In this document: positions 25,872 through 35,057 of the stretch, one piece after another | How positions within the stretch are numbered: the stretch's first letter is position 1 | Layout of the letters: each line of letters opens with the position of its first letter | Assembly (NCBI RefSeq): GCF_002278035.1 | Contig: NZ_CP022603.1 | Coordinates: 1,859,501-1,923,500 of the forward strand | Direction: 5' to 3' | Origin: Ochrobactrum quorumnocens | Lineage (GTDB): Bacteria > Pseudomonadota > Alphaproteobacteria > Rhizobiales > Rhizobiaceae | DNA: 64,000 nucleotides | Notes under the pieces: generated by a model | Database searches by the model: none | Told to the model about the DNA's origin: nothing | The model's input: only the letters and a program-made list of their open reading frames with translations | Made by a program: the position numbers and the translations under genes

Positions 25872-26798
25872 ATGAAGTTTGAATTTCGCCATTTGCGATA
25901 TTTCCTCGCGGCGGCGGAACAACGGAGCTTCAGGCGTGCTGCGCGCGCCCTATCCGTCGAGCCTTCGACGGTTAGTCGGCGCATCCGTGATTTGGAGGAT
26001 GAAATTGGCGCTGCCCTGTTCATTCGCGGGCATGGCGGCGTCAGCCTTACGGGTGCGGGCGAGCGATTCATCGGAAGGGTGCGCAAGGCGCTGAACCATC
26101 TCGCCCGTGCAGCCGCAGATGTTGACGTCGTCGGGCGGGGTCAGGAGGGCGTTGTTCGGATTGGTCTGATGTCCTCGATGGCCTCCGGCTTCATTGCCAA
26201 TTTGGTGGACACATACGGCGAGAGCCATGTGGGAGTGCAGATTGATTATGCGGAAGGAGATGCGGCGGACCATATCACGGCGGTTCGGCAGCATCGACTG
26301 GACGTCGCGTTTCTGACGGGAGGTCCAGTGGCCGAGGGTTGCGATCTTGCGCATCTTTGGAATGAACGCATCTATGTAGCGATGTCAGAAAAGCACGAAC
26401 TGGCCGAGATTGAAGAGGTCTCTTGGAGCGATCTGCAGGACCGATCATTCGTCGTCAGCAAGGCGCAGGCTGGGCCGGAGATCCAAGACTATCTGGTAAA
26501 GCATCTTTCGCGGCCAGGCCATATTCCGAATGTTCAGTTACACGCGGTTTATCGTGACACGCTGATGCAGATTGTGGCCCAAGGGCAAAGCCTCACGCTG
26601 ACCAGCGAGGCGACCATAGCTACAAAGTTCCCAGGCGTTACCTATCGCCCGCTCGCCGGAGAGATTCTGCCCTTTTGTGCCGTATGGTCGCCACGCAACG
26701 ACAATCCCGCTTTCCGGCGCTTGCTCAGTCTCGCGAAGCTCATCTCTAAGCGCTGCGAAACCTGTTTGGTCACGAAGGGCTTAATTGATCATTCGTAG
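25872..26798 (+). CDS. LysR-family transcriptional regulator
   Basis: A 308-residue LysR regulator. The N-terminal winged HTH is FRHLRYFLAAAEQRSFRRAARALSVEPSTVSRRIRDLEDEIG (near 5-46), followed by the linker and a periplasmic-binding-protein-like effector domain. The start ATG follows a 131-bp spacer. Its 3' end overlaps the convergent DUF2274 gene of the trb operon by 29 bp. It could regulate the catabolic genes to its left, or belong to the conjugative element, as LysR genes often sit at this end of Tn4371-like trb operons. Confidence 0.88.
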   Translation: MKFEFRHLRYFLAAAEQRSFRRAARALSVEPSTVSRRIRDLEDEIGAALFIRGHGGVSLTGAGERFIGRVRKALNHLARAAADVDVVGRGQEGVVRIGLMSSMASGFIANLVDTYGESHVGVQIDYAEGDAADHITAVRQHRLDVAFLTGGPVAEGCDLAHLWNERIYVAMSEKHELAEIEEVSWSDLQDRSFVVSKAQAGPEIQDYLVKHLSRPGHIPNVQLHAVYRDTLMQIVAQGQSLTLTSEATIATKFPGVTYRPLAGEILPFCAVWSPRNDNPAFRRLLSLAKLISKRCETCLVTKGLIDHS

Positions 26799-27030
26799 TC
26801 CGCCGGAGCTGTCCCTGTACTCGCCGTGCCTTTGCAAAGCCGCGATCCGTCGCGATAAACCGCTCTAGCATTGGCACGATAAGCTTCTTCGGGTCCGTTG
26901 CGCTCTGGCCGCTTTCGCGCGCCATGACCTCGGCATAAGCGACCAGATCACGATGCAGCTCACCGGGTAAATCGATGGTGATCTTGACCGGCTTGTCTTC
27001 GAAGATTGGTCCGAGTTTCAACTTGGTCAT
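26770..27030 (-). CDS. DUF2274 small protein at the end of the trb operon
   Basis: About 86 residues starting MTKLKLGPIFEDKPVKITIDLPGELHRDLVAYAEVMARE. This is a ribbon-helix-helix-like opening (PVKITIDLPGELHRDL), which suggests a DNA-binding regulator rather than a pore component. ATG 27030 lies just after the trbI stop. The family is found next to trbI in conjugative elements of proteobacteria. The role is undefined, and autoregulation of transfer is a plausible inference. Confidence 0.75.
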   Translation of the reverse strand: MTKLKLGPIFEDKPVKITIDLPGELHRDLVAYAEVMARESGQSATDPKKLIVPMLERFIATDRGFAKARRVQGQLRRTTNDQLSPS

Positions 27031-27031
27031 G

Positions 27032-28246
27032 TCAGCCTCCATAGGGTTCGAGAACAAGATCGCGGGTCACAACCACCCGGACCGGGAAACCCGGCCGGAT
27101 GGTGAGTGTCGGCTGGACATTGAGCTGGCGGCGCACGATCTGCTGTCCGGCGTCGTTGATGGTATCCTGGCCGCCGTCGCGGATTGCTCGGAGCAGACGG
27201 TCATCGTCATCGACGGCAAGCTCGGCGCCAATGGACAAGAGGGTCGAGAGCCCTGCGGCCTTTGCGAGATCCCACCAGTGATAATCGACCCCGTCCTCCA
27301 GACCGGCATAGCCCTGACCATCGGTGCCGGGCTGACGTTCCAGAACGATCGAGCGCCCGTTGGGCATGATCAGCCGGTTCCAGACCAGCAGCACACGTCG
27401 CTGCCCGAACCCGACGCCATTGTCATATTCGCCTATGATGCGGCTGCCCTGCGGCACGAGCAGGATACGGCCGGTTGGGCTGTCGTAGATGTTTTCCGTG
27501 ACCTGCGCAGTGATCTGGCCGGGAAGGTCGGAGCGGATACCGGTGATGAGCGCCGCCGAGATCACCGCTCCGGCCTGAAGCACATAGGGCGAAGCCGGGG
27601 CCGCGACGCGATCGCCCGAGACGGTGCGCCGATCAACAGGGGCATTGAGGAAGGCCCCCTGACGATCCTGTGCCGTCTGCGCGCCGCCCTGACCTGCGAG
27701 ACCCATGCTTGCGAAGTCCGGCGTTGCGCCGCCAGCCGCTGCGCCGACGCCGGGTCGGGCTTCGGTCTGGAAGAACACCCGGCTGGTGCGGGCCGCTTCC
27801 TCTTCCGCAAGGCGGCGCTGCTCTTCCTGATCCATCCCCGGTGCGCCAGCCATGGTCGGGGGAACGACGGGTTGGCCACGGTTCTGAGCGTCAAGGATCG
27901 GGCCACCAAGATCGCCGGGAAGAGGAGGTCCGAGAACCGGACCGGTATAGTCGCGTGGCAGGCCGGCCAGGCCGTCCGCCGTGCTGCGATTGTCGACGGA
28001 ATAGAGTTCTTCGCCGCCAGGGCCTGCCTCGCGGGTCTGAAGCGCGTAAATCAGCGCGCCGCCGACACCGAGCGCGGTGACGACGCCAAGCCCGGCCAGA
28101 ACCTTGCGCGACAGGCGGGTGACTCGCGGAGCCTCGGCGCGCAGGCGCATTGTCGGCGCAGAATCGCCGGACGCACCCGCCAGCGAGATGGCGGAATCGT
28201 CGTCAGATCCGGTTGGCTCACTTCTGCTGTTGTCTGTAGCACTCAT
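27032..28246 (-). CDS. trbI: Conjugal transfer protein TrbI (VirB10-like)
   Basis: A 404-residue inner-membrane protein spanning the envelope. A cytoplasmic N-terminus precedes one membrane segment (VLAGLGVVTALGVGGALIYAL near 53-73). A proline-rich linker follows, and the C-terminal VirB10/TrbI beta-barrel domain includes LVPQGSRIIGEYDN and RLIMPNGRSIVLERQPG. It links the outer-membrane core (TrbG) to inner-membrane ATPases in the type IV secretion channel. It overlaps trbG by four bases. Confidence 0.93.
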   Translation of the reverse strand: MSATDNSRSEPTGSDDDSAISLAGASGDSAPTMRLRAEAPRVTRLSRKVLAGLGVVTALGVGGALIYALQTREAGPGGEELYSVDNRSTADGLAGLPRDYTGPVLGPPLPGDLGGPILDAQNRGQPVVPPTMAGAPGMDQEEQRRLAEEEAARTSRVFFQTEARPGVGAAAGGATPDFASMGLAGQGGAQTAQDRQGAFLNAPVDRRTVSGDRVAAPASPYVLQAGAVISAALITGIRSDLPGQITAQVTENIYDSPTGRILLVPQGSRIIGEYDNGVGFGQRRVLLVWNRLIMPNGRSIVLERQPGTDGQGYAGLEDGVDYHWWDLAKAAGLSTLLSIGAELAVDDDDRLLRAIRDGGQDTINDAGQQIVRRQLNVQPTLTIRPGFPVRVVVTRDLVLEPYGG

Positions 28247-29223
28247 GATGCGGGCCTTCCGTCGGTGCGAACGATCCTGACGACCTGCTGGCGGTCGCCG
28301 CTGCCAAGACGCAGCTCGGCGGCGCCGAACAGGCGGTCCACGATAAGGATATGCTGGTGGATGCGGCTGTTGACGATCTGCGCTTCGCTGTCGGGGCCGA
28401 TGACGAAGAGTGGGGGCATCTCGCCCTGCACGATGCCGCGCGGGAACTCGACATAGACGCGCCGGCCATCGTCATAGATGGAGACGGGCTTCCATGGTGG
28501 ATTGCCGCCGGTGAGACCATAACGGTAGTTCCGAGCCGTCGCGGCCGGGATAATGGGCGTGGTCGGCACGGTCTGCCGCGATCCCGGCTGTGCGGGATAG
28601 GCCCAGGCGACGGCTGGCATGTAGAGGGCCTCTCGGGCGCGCAGCTCGATCATATAGGTCCGACGATCGGTGGTGATGATGAGGTTGGTCGCGATGTCGG
28701 CGCGCGTCGGCTTGACCAGCACTTGCACCCGGCGACTCAGGCCAGCGCCGCTTTCGGTATCGCCGATGATCCAGCGCGCGGTGTCACCGGCTGCGATGGG
28801 ACCTGCGCCGGTCAGGATCTCACCCGGTTCGAGCGCGATTGTGGTGATCTGGCCGACAGCAGCATAGACCTGATAGAGCGCGCCTTCACTCCAGGGGTAG
28901 ATCTGGATGGCGTTGTAATACCCCTCGCGTCTTGGCTCAACGCGGGCGGCGGCATTGGCGTTTTCGACGCGTCCGCCAGGCGTTGCAGCCGCGGTGCCGC
29001 CCCGGCTAACTGTCCAGCCAGGGGGAAAATGCAAGGGGCGCGGCGCCTGTTCTGTCACGACAGTCGGGACGGCTGGCAGTGGCGGAACATCGGAATCGTA
29101 GCTGATCTCCGGCGGCTTTTTCATCGTGGCGCAGCCGGCGAGCGTGGTTGCGGCGAGGAGAACCGCGAGAAGGGCTGGGTTTTTACTCGCCTGTCGGTCC
29201 GATGGTCTGATGACTGTGTTCAT
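28243..29223 (-). CDS. trbG: Conjugal transfer protein TrbG (VirB9-like lipoprotein)
   Basis: A 326-residue outer-membrane-core component. The N-terminus has a lipoprotein signal with lipobox LAGC (near 27-30). The central part carries TrbG/VirB9 features (IQIYPWSEGALYQVYAAVGQITTIALEPGE and YRYGLTGGNPPWKPVSIYDDGRRVYVEFP). It works with TrbI and TrbH-like proteins to form the outer ring; no trbH is seen, which is usual for this operon type. ATGA-type overlaps link it to trbI and trbF. Confidence 0.92.
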   Translation of the reverse strand: MNTVIRPSDRQASKNPALLAVLLAATTLAGCATMKKPPEISYDSDVPPLPAVPTVVTEQAPRPLHFPPGWTVSRGGTAAATPGGRVENANAAARVEPRREGYYNAIQIYPWSEGALYQVYAAVGQITTIALEPGEILTGAGPIAAGDTARWIIGDTESGAGLSRRVQVLVKPTRADIATNLIITTDRRTYMIELRAREALYMPAVAWAYPAQPGSRQTVPTTPIIPAATARNYRYGLTGGNPPWKPVSIYDDGRRVYVEFPRGIVQGEMPPLFVIGPDSEAQIVNSRIHQHILIVDRLFGAAELRLGSGDRQQVVRIVRTDGRPAS

Positions 29224-29909
29224 TGGCTCATCTCCCGCGACCAGGAGATCGCATTGACGTAGATGCCCAATGGGTTGGACTTCAGCCGTTCGGCGTCACG
29301 CGGAGGCTGCAGGACAATCGTGAGGATCGCTGTCCAGCGCTGCGTGCCGGAGAGCTGGCCGTTCTCATAGTGGCGCTCCGTCCAGGCCACGCGGAAACTA
29401 TCGGGCGATGCCCGGATGACACTCGATACCTCGACGGCGATCTGGTCCCGGCCGACCTTGGTGAAGGGATCATTGGCGCGGGCGTAATCGTTGAGCGCGG
29501 CCGCTCCTCGATCAGTGGTAAACTCATATGCACGCAGCCAGTTCTGGCGAACGATGATCGCGTCGGCGGGGATCGAACGGACCTGCTCGATGAAGCGTCC
29601 GAGATGCCAGGCCACCTGCGGATCGGTCGGCCGGTAGTCGGCGGTTGCCGGGGCGACAGCCTGCGACTGGCCGAGATTGTCGACCTGTACGACCCAGGGA
29701 ACGACGGTGCCGCGCGCCGACTGCCAGACCAAGGCTGAAGCAAAACCGGCCGACAGGATCAGCGAGCCGAAGGCCATAAAGCGCCAGTTCCTAGCCTGGA
29801 TGCGCGCCGAACCTATGCGATCGTCCCAGACCTGAGAGGCCTTCTGGTAGGGTGTTTCGGGTTCGGGTGATTTGCCATAGTGGGTTGCGGGGCGTTTGAA
29901 GATGCTCAT
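29220..29909 (-). CDS. trbF: Conjugal transfer protein TrbF (VirB8-like)
   Basis: A 229-residue bitopic inner-membrane protein. Its cytoplasmic N-terminus (YQKASQVWDDRIGSARIQARNWR) precedes one membrane helix near 45-65 and a periplasmic NTF2-like VirB8 domain. It scaffolds channel assembly. Its start overlaps the trbL stop by one base, and it overlaps trbG by four. Confidence 0.92.
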   Translation of the reverse strand: MSIFKRPATHYGKSPEPETPYQKASQVWDDRIGSARIQARNWRFMAFGSLILSAGFASALVWQSARGTVVPWVVQVDNLGQSQAVAPATADYRPTDPQVAWHLGRFIEQVRSIPADAIIVRQNWLRAYEFTTDRGAAALNDYARANDPFTKVGRDQIAVEVSSVIRASPDSFRVAWTERHYENGQLSGTQRWTAILTIVLQPPRDAERLKSNPLGIYVNAISWSREMSQ

Positions 29910-31231
29910 CAGCGGTCACTTTCAGAAAGGTTGATGGAAGAGCCGCCGCCATGGGCGTCGCCGGAGCGCACGGCATGGGCGGCGGCCGAGACGCCGTGGG
30001 ACATCGATTGCGAGCGCTTCATGCGCTTTGCCCAGGCCGGCTCGCCGCCAGATGCGGCAGGAGATGCAGCCTCAGAGGACCCGCCCGTGGTCTCGAAGGC
30101 GGATTTGGCGCCGTCAGAAAAGCTGGTTTTGACGCTGTTGGTGGCTTTGGACGCGGCGCGCTTGAGGGGCGAGACGGCGGCGGAGCCTGCGGCTTTCGTC
30201 ACACCGCCGAGACCGGAGGCCACACAGCCTGCGCCGGTTTGACCGTCAGAGGCGAGGCTATAGGCGGTCGATGCGCCGCCGGCGGCCGCGGCGCCACCAC
30301 GAACGGCGGCAGCTCCACCGGACAGGGCAGCAGCGCCGCCTCTGGCCGCGAGACCGGCAGCACCAGCGCCAGCCATCATCGCACCGCCAACCGCAAGCCC
30401 GGTGCCGACGGCAGCGCCAGCTCCAAGCTGCGGACCGCCAGAGACGAGGCCGTTGGCGATGCCGGGGCCGAAGATGCCGAGACCGAGAAGGGACAGTGCC
30501 GCCAGCACGATCGCCATGGCGTCATCAATGCTAGGCGCTGCTCCCCCGAACCCTGCGGTGAACTGGCCAAACAAGGTTGATCCGATGCCGATGATGACGG
30601 CGAGCACCAGCACCTTGATGCCGGAAGAAATCACATTGCCCAACACCTTCTCGGCCATGAAGGCTGATTTGCCGAACAGGCCGAAGGGAATGAGCACGAA
30701 GCCGGCCAATGTCGTCAACTTGAACTCGATCAGCGTGACAAAGAGCTGGACGGCGAGAATGAAGAAGGCGAGCAGCACCAGCGCCCAGGCAAACATCAGG
30801 CAGGCGATCTGAATGAAGTTCTCGAAGAAGGACCAGTAGCCCATCAGGCCGGAGATCGATTCGAGCAGCGGTCGACCCGCATCGAGGCCGGTCTGGGCGA
30901 CCTTGCCGGGGCACAGCAATTCGGCGGTCGTGAATCTGGTGCCTGACCCTTTGAGGCCAAGCCCGGCGAAACTGTCGAAGACGATCTTCGCGAGATTGTT
31001 CCAGTTGCCGATGATGTAGGCGAAGGCGCCGACGAACAGGGTTTTTTTGACCAGGCGCGCGACGATGTCGTCGTCGGCGCCCCAGGACCAGAACAGGGCG
31101 GCCAGCGTCACGTCGATGACGATCAGGGTGGTGGCAATGAAGGCGACTTCGCCGCCGAGCAGGCCAAAGCCGCTGTCGATGTAGCTGGTGAAGACCTGGA
31201 GGAATTGGTCAATGACGCCAGTGCCGCCCAT
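29909..31231 (-). CDS. trbL: Conjugal transfer protein TrbL (VirB6-like)
   Basis: A 440-residue polytopic membrane protein with about six hydrophobic segments in its first 290 residues. The N-terminus is MGGTGVIDQFLQVFTSYIDSGFGLLGGEVAF, and a long Ala/Gly/Ser-rich hydrophilic tail follows, as is normal for TrbL. It forms part of the inner-membrane channel. It follows the small trbK-like gene by 2 bp. Confidence 0.92.
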   Translation of the reverse strand: MGGTGVIDQFLQVFTSYIDSGFGLLGGEVAFIATTLIVIDVTLAALFWSWGADDDIVARLVKKTLFVGAFAYIIGNWNNLAKIVFDSFAGLGLKGSGTRFTTAELLCPGKVAQTGLDAGRPLLESISGLMGYWSFFENFIQIACLMFAWALVLLAFFILAVQLFVTLIEFKLTTLAGFVLIPFGLFGKSAFMAEKVLGNVISSGIKVLVLAVIIGIGSTLFGQFTAGFGGAAPSIDDAMAIVLAALSLLGLGIFGPGIANGLVSGGPQLGAGAAVGTGLAVGGAMMAGAGAAGLAARGGAAALSGGAAAVRGGAAAAGGASTAYSLASDGQTGAGCVASGLGGVTKAAGSAAVSPLKRAASKATNSVKTSFSDGAKSAFETTGGSSEAASPAASGGEPAWAKRMKRSQSMSHGVSAAAHAVRSGDAHGGGSSINLSESDR

Positions 31232-31233
31232 GA

Positions 31234-31539
31234 TTATTGTCCTTCGTTCTGATGCGGCGCGGCCGGCAATACGGGTGCGACGGGTGAGGGGACGCCGAGG
31301 AAGCGGTCACGGCTCTCGGCCCAGACGCCCAGGCATTCCGTATCGCGGGTCGCAGCTTCACCCAGGAGCTGGCAGCGCCGCTGCCCGGCGCGCAGCGGAT
31401 CGGCGCTGGACGGCTGAAGCTGCCGGGCGGAGGGGGCTGCGGGCATCTCCTCCTCACGGGTCATCTCGATGGCGGTCGCCGTAATGGCGATCGCGACGAA
31501 TATGATGGCGCCCAGGCGGGCCAGCATCTTGCCGTCCAT
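31234..31539 (-). CDS. TrbK-alt-like entry-exclusion protein
   Basis: A 101-residue protein with one N-terminal membrane helix (ARLGAIIFVAIAITATAIEM) and a short periplasmic part with two cysteines in the pattern RRCQLLG-x7-ECLGVW. This matches the alternative TrbK family encoded between trbJ and trbL. TrbK proteins block redundant transfer into cells that already carry the element. Function is assigned by position and family resemblance. Confidence 0.78.
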   Translation of the reverse strand: MDGKMLARLGAIIFVAIAITATAIEMTREEEMPAAPSARQLQPSSADPLRAGQRRCQLLGEAATRDTECLGVWAESRDRFLGVPSPVAPVLPAAPHQNEGQ

Positions 31540-31558
31540 GGTGTTTCCCTTTCCGGGC

Positions 31559-32326
31559 TCAGTTGCCGTTGTTGAACATCTGCGCGTTGCCCGGCTGGTA
31601 GCCGGAACCGGGCGTCAGGAAGCGGCGGCGCTGCTCGCGGCCCTGTTCGGCCGCCGCAGCCTGTTCGGCAGCGGAGAGAGCGCCGGCGCGGCCGTTGGCG
31701 GCCAGCAGCGCAGTCAGGTCGGAAAGCTGCTGGGCCTGAAGGGCGAGAAGCTGGTTTCCAGCTTGGGTCGCTTGCAGCGCTCCGGTCGCGCCCTGGCTCT
31801 GGCCGACCAGCGCCGACATCTCGGCGCGGTTGGTGTCGATGTTGCCGACAACACCGGCCTGCACGCGCATGGCGTCCTGAAGACCGCCGACCGTGTTCTG
31901 CCAGCGGTCGCGCGCGCCGACGACGAGCGCCTGATCCGACGCCGACATCGACGCATTGCCATATTGGGTTTGGAAGGCCTGATCGATTTTCTGGACGTCG
32001 AAGGCGATGTTCTGCGCCTGGCTCAGAAGTTGCTGCGTCTTCTGGACAGACTGCTGGAGTTGCTGGAGCGAGGAATAGGGCAGGCTCGCCAGGTTGCGGG
32101 CCTGATTGATCAGCATCGTCGCCTCGTTTTGAAGGGACGTGATCTGTTGATTGATCTGCTGGAGCGTGCGCGCCGCCGTCAGCACATTCTGACTGTAGTT
32201 GGTCGGGTCATAGACGATGCGCCCGAACTGCGCATGGGCGGGCACTGAAAAGACCGGCGACAGCGCCACCGGCACGGCAAAAAGGGTGGCGGCAATGAGG
32301 GCCGCGCGGGAGCGACGGATGATCAT
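31559..32326 (-). CDS. trbJ: Conjugal transfer protein TrbJ (VirB5-like)
   Basis: About 255 residues from ATG 32326 (CAGGAG upstream), with a cleavable signal peptide ending PAHA-QF. Long Gln-rich helical heptads follow (TLQQINQQITSLQNEATMLINQARNLASLPYSSLQQLQQSVQKTQQLL), typical of the pilus-tip adhesin TrbJ/VirB5. The start overlaps the trbE stop by four bases. A longer ORF start upstream lies inside trbE and is discarded. Confidence 0.92.
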   Translation of the reverse strand: MIIRRSRAALIAATLFAVPVALSPVFSVPAHAQFGRIVYDPTNYSQNVLTAARTLQQINQQITSLQNEATMLINQARNLASLPYSSLQQLQQSVQKTQQLLSQAQNIAFDVQKIDQAFQTQYGNASMSASDQALVVGARDRWQNTVGGLQDAMRVQAGVVGNIDTNRAEMSALVGQSQGATGALQATQAGNQLLALQAQQLSDLTALLAANGRAGALSAAEQAAAAEQGREQRRRFLTPGSGYQPGNAQMFNNGN

Positions 32327-34761
32327 GGTAGTTTCTCCTGGAGGGTGAGGTCGGGGATGAGGTCGATGGCCCAGGCCACATCGCGGTGGCGCAGCCATGC
32401 GGCGAGGAAGCCCTCGCGGCCATGTTCAGCGACGATGCGCTGAATCTCGGTCTGGTCGGTTTTGGAAGAGGCGGCGCAGAGCGCCAGGGCCACGTCGGAC
32501 AGGCCCAGCTCGAACAGCCGGTTGCCGCGGCGGGACTGGCAGTAATAATCCCGCTTGGGCGTGGCGCGTGCGAGGATCTCGATCTGCCGGTCGTTCAGAC
32601 CGAAGCGCCGGTAGATCGCGGTGATCTGCGGCTCGATTGCCCGCTCGTTCGGTAACAGAAGCCGCGTCTGGCAGCTTTCGATGATGGCGGGAGCGATGTT
32701 GCTACCGTCGATGTCGGACAGGCTTTGCGTGGCGAAGACGACGCTAGCGTTCTTTTTGCGCAGGGTCTTCAGCCACTCGCGGAGCTGACCGGCGAAGCCG
32801 TCATCGTCGAGCGCCAGCCAGCCCTCGTCGATGATCAGCATGGTCGGCGAACCGTCGAGCCGGTCCTCGATGCGGTGAAAGAGATAAGAGAGCACGGCGG
32901 GGGCCGCACCCGTGCCGATCAGCCCCTCGGTCTCGAAGGTCTGCACGGATGCCGCGCCGAGATGCTCAGCCTCGGCGTCTAGCAACCGACCATAAGGGCC
33001 GCCCACGCAATAAGGTCGCAGCGCCTGTTTCAGATCGTTGGATTGCAGCAGCACGGCGAGGCCGGTGATAGTGCGCTCATTCACTGGGGCGGAGGCCAGC
33101 GAGGTTAACGCCGTCCAGATATATTCCTTCACTTCCGGCGTGATGGTTACGCCCTCGCGGGTGAGGATCGAGACGATCCAGTCGGCGGCCCAAGCGCGTT
33201 CTGGGACATCGTGGATGCCGGCGAGCGGTTGTAGCGAAACGCTGTCGTCGGCGTCTTCGCTTAAGCCCCCGCCAAGATCATGCCAGTCACCACCCATGGC
33301 GAGTGCGGCTGCCCGGATCGAACCGCCGAAGTCGAAGGCGAAGACCTGTGCGCCGGGATAGCGCCGGAATTGCAAGGCCATCAGCGCCAGCAGGACGGAC
33401 TTGCCCGCGCCGGTGGGGCCGACAATCAGGGTGTGGCCGACATCGCCAACGTGAAGGGAAAACCGGAACGGGGTCGAGCCTTCGGTCTTGCCGAAGAGCA
33501 GAGGGGGCGCTGCAAAATGCTCGTCCCGTTCCGGCCCCGCCCACACCGCCGAGAGCGGGATCATGTGGGCGAGATTGAGTGTGCTGATGGGTGGTTGCCG
33601 GACATTGGCATAAACATGGCCGGGCAGGGAGCCGAGCCAGGCGTCCACGGCGTTGATGCCTTCCGCCATCGCCGTGAAGTCGCGGCCCTGAATGATCTTT
33701 TCGACCAGCCGGAGTTTTTCGGCAGCGATCCGGGGATCGTTGTCCCAGACTGTCACGGTCGCGGTGACATAGGCTTGCCCCGCGAAATCCGCGCCCAGTT
33801 CCTGAAGCGCCAGATCGGCATCGGCGGCCTTGTTCGACGCATCGGTGTCAACGAGAGCCGAGGCCTCGTTGGTCATGATCTCCTTGAGGATCGATGCGAT
33901 CGACTTGCGCTTGGCGAACCATTGGCGGCGGATCTTGACCAGCAGCTTGGTCGCGTCGGTCTTGTCGAGCATCACTGCCCGCGTCGACCAGCGGTAGGGG
34001 AAGGCCAGCCGGTTGAGTTCGTCGAGAATTCCCGGCGTTGTCGCGGTCGGAAAGCCGACGATGGTGAGGATGCGCAGATGGGAGGCGCCGAGGCGCGGCT
34101 CCAGCCCGCCGGTTAGCGGTTGGTCAGCCAGAAGCGCATCGAGATACATCGGCGTTTCGGGCACGCGGACGCGGTGCCGTTTGGTCGAGATGCAGCCGTG
34201 CAGATAGGTCAAGGTCTCGGCATCATCGAGCCATTCGCATTCCGGCATGAAGCCATCGACGAGCTGGATCACGCGGTCGGTGCGGTCGACGAAGCTGCGG
34301 CGAATTTCCCGTGCATCGACGCCGGATTGCTCGCGGCCCTCATAGAGCCAGCTCTCCGCGCGCGCCGCATCTTCGGCGGGTGGGAGATAAAGGAAGGTCA
34401 GGAAGTAGCTGGACTCGAAATGCGTGCCGTCTTCCTCGAACCCCGCCTTGCGCTCGGCATCGAACAGGGCTGATGCCGCGTCGGGAAAGCGGCTGGCCGG
34501 ATAGGTGGCGGAGGCATGGCGCTGCGCTTCGACGAAAATTGCCCAACCGGAGCCGAGGCGGCGGAAGGCGTTGTTCAACCGTCCGGCAACGGCCGCCAGT
34601 TCGGCGGGCACGGCGCTGTCGAGATCCGGCCCGCGAAACCGCGCGGTCCTCTGGAAGGAGCCGTCCTTGTTCAGCACCACGCCGTCACCGGCCAATGCTG
34701 CCCAGGGCAGGAAGTCGGCGAGGCGGGTGGCGGTGCGGCGATATTCTACGAGGTTCATCAT
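32323..34761 (-). CDS. trbE: Conjugal transfer ATPase TrbE (VirB4-like)
   Basis: About 812 residues. The N-terminal CagE/TrbE/VirB domain (NLVEYRRTATRLADFLPWAALAGDGVVLNKDGSFQ) is followed by the ATPase core with Walker A IVGPTGAGKSVLL (near 445) and Walker B MLIIDEGWLAL (near 645). It also carries FATQSLSDIDGS. It powers pilus assembly and substrate transfer. ATG 34761 has GAGGAG about 10 bases upstream, and another ATG follows immediately. It is full length for the family. Confidence 0.95.
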   Translation of the reverse strand: MMNLVEYRRTATRLADFLPWAALAGDGVVLNKDGSFQRTARFRGPDLDSAVPAELAAVAGRLNNAFRRLGSGWAIFVEAQRHASATYPASRFPDAASALFDAERKAGFEEDGTHFESSYFLTFLYLPPAEDAARAESWLYEGREQSGVDAREIRRSFVDRTDRVIQLVDGFMPECEWLDDAETLTYLHGCISTKRHRVRVPETPMYLDALLADQPLTGGLEPRLGASHLRILTIVGFPTATTPGILDELNRLAFPYRWSTRAVMLDKTDATKLLVKIRRQWFAKRKSIASILKEIMTNEASALVDTDASNKAADADLALQELGADFAGQAYVTATVTVWDNDPRIAAEKLRLVEKIIQGRDFTAMAEGINAVDAWLGSLPGHVYANVRQPPISTLNLAHMIPLSAVWAGPERDEHFAAPPLLFGKTEGSTPFRFSLHVGDVGHTLIVGPTGAGKSVLLALMALQFRRYPGAQVFAFDFGGSIRAAALAMGGDWHDLGGGLSEDADDSVSLQPLAGIHDVPERAWAADWIVSILTREGVTITPEVKEYIWTALTSLASAPVNERTITGLAVLLQSNDLKQALRPYCVGGPYGRLLDAEAEHLGAASVQTFETEGLIGTGAAPAVLSYLFHRIEDRLDGSPTMLIIDEGWLALDDDGFAGQLREWLKTLRKKNASVVFATQSLSDIDGSNIAPAIIESCQTRLLLPNERAIEPQITAIYRRFGLNDRQIEILARATPKRDYYCQSRRGNRLFELGLSDVALALCAASSKTDQTEIQRIVAEHGREGFLAAWLRHRDVAWAIDLIPDLTLQEKLP

Positions 34762-34775
34762 GATGGTGTGGCTCC

Positions 34776-35057
34776 TCAAACGCCGAGATGGCCGGGGATG
34801 CGCAGATGGCGGCGCACGACATCGACGAACATCGGATCGCGTTTGGCCGCCCAGACGGCAGCGAAGTGGCCGAGCAGTCCGAGCGCGATGCCGACCAGCC
34901 AGAGGCGCAGCCCGAGGCCGAGGGCGGCCGCGAGCGTTCCGTTGACGATGGCTATGGAACGCGGGGCTCCGCCGAGCAGGATGTGCTCGGTCAGCGCCCG
35001 GTGGACCGGCACTATGAAGCCCGGCACTTCGGCCAGGTTTTCAAGCGAACTCGCCAT
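34776..35057 (-). CDS. trbD: Conjugal transfer protein TrbD (VirB3-like)
   Basis: A 93-residue inner-membrane protein. The start (MASSLENLAEVPGFIVPVHRALTEHILLGGAPRS) is the standard TrbD opening, followed by two membrane helices near 36-54 and 54-72. ATG 35057 shares one base with the trbC stop; a longer frame in the same phase is only read-through of trbC. It partners TrbE/VirB4. Confidence 0.9.
   Translation of the reverse strand: MASSLENLAEVPGFIVPVHRALTEHILLGGAPRSIAIVNGTLAAALGLGLRLWLVGIALGLLGHFAAVWAAKRDPMFVDVVRRHLRIPGHLGV

Noticed and set aside
26975..28456. Long plus-strand open frame (493 codons) across the trbI region
   Set aside because: It is a shadow of the minus-strand trbI and DUF2274 genes in high-GC DNA. 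It has no family features and the minus-strand genes are unmistakable.
28351..29262. Plus-strand open frame of about 300 codons opposite trbG
   Set aside because: Antisense shadow of trbG; composition is Arg/Gly/Asp-rich as expected from reverse reading.
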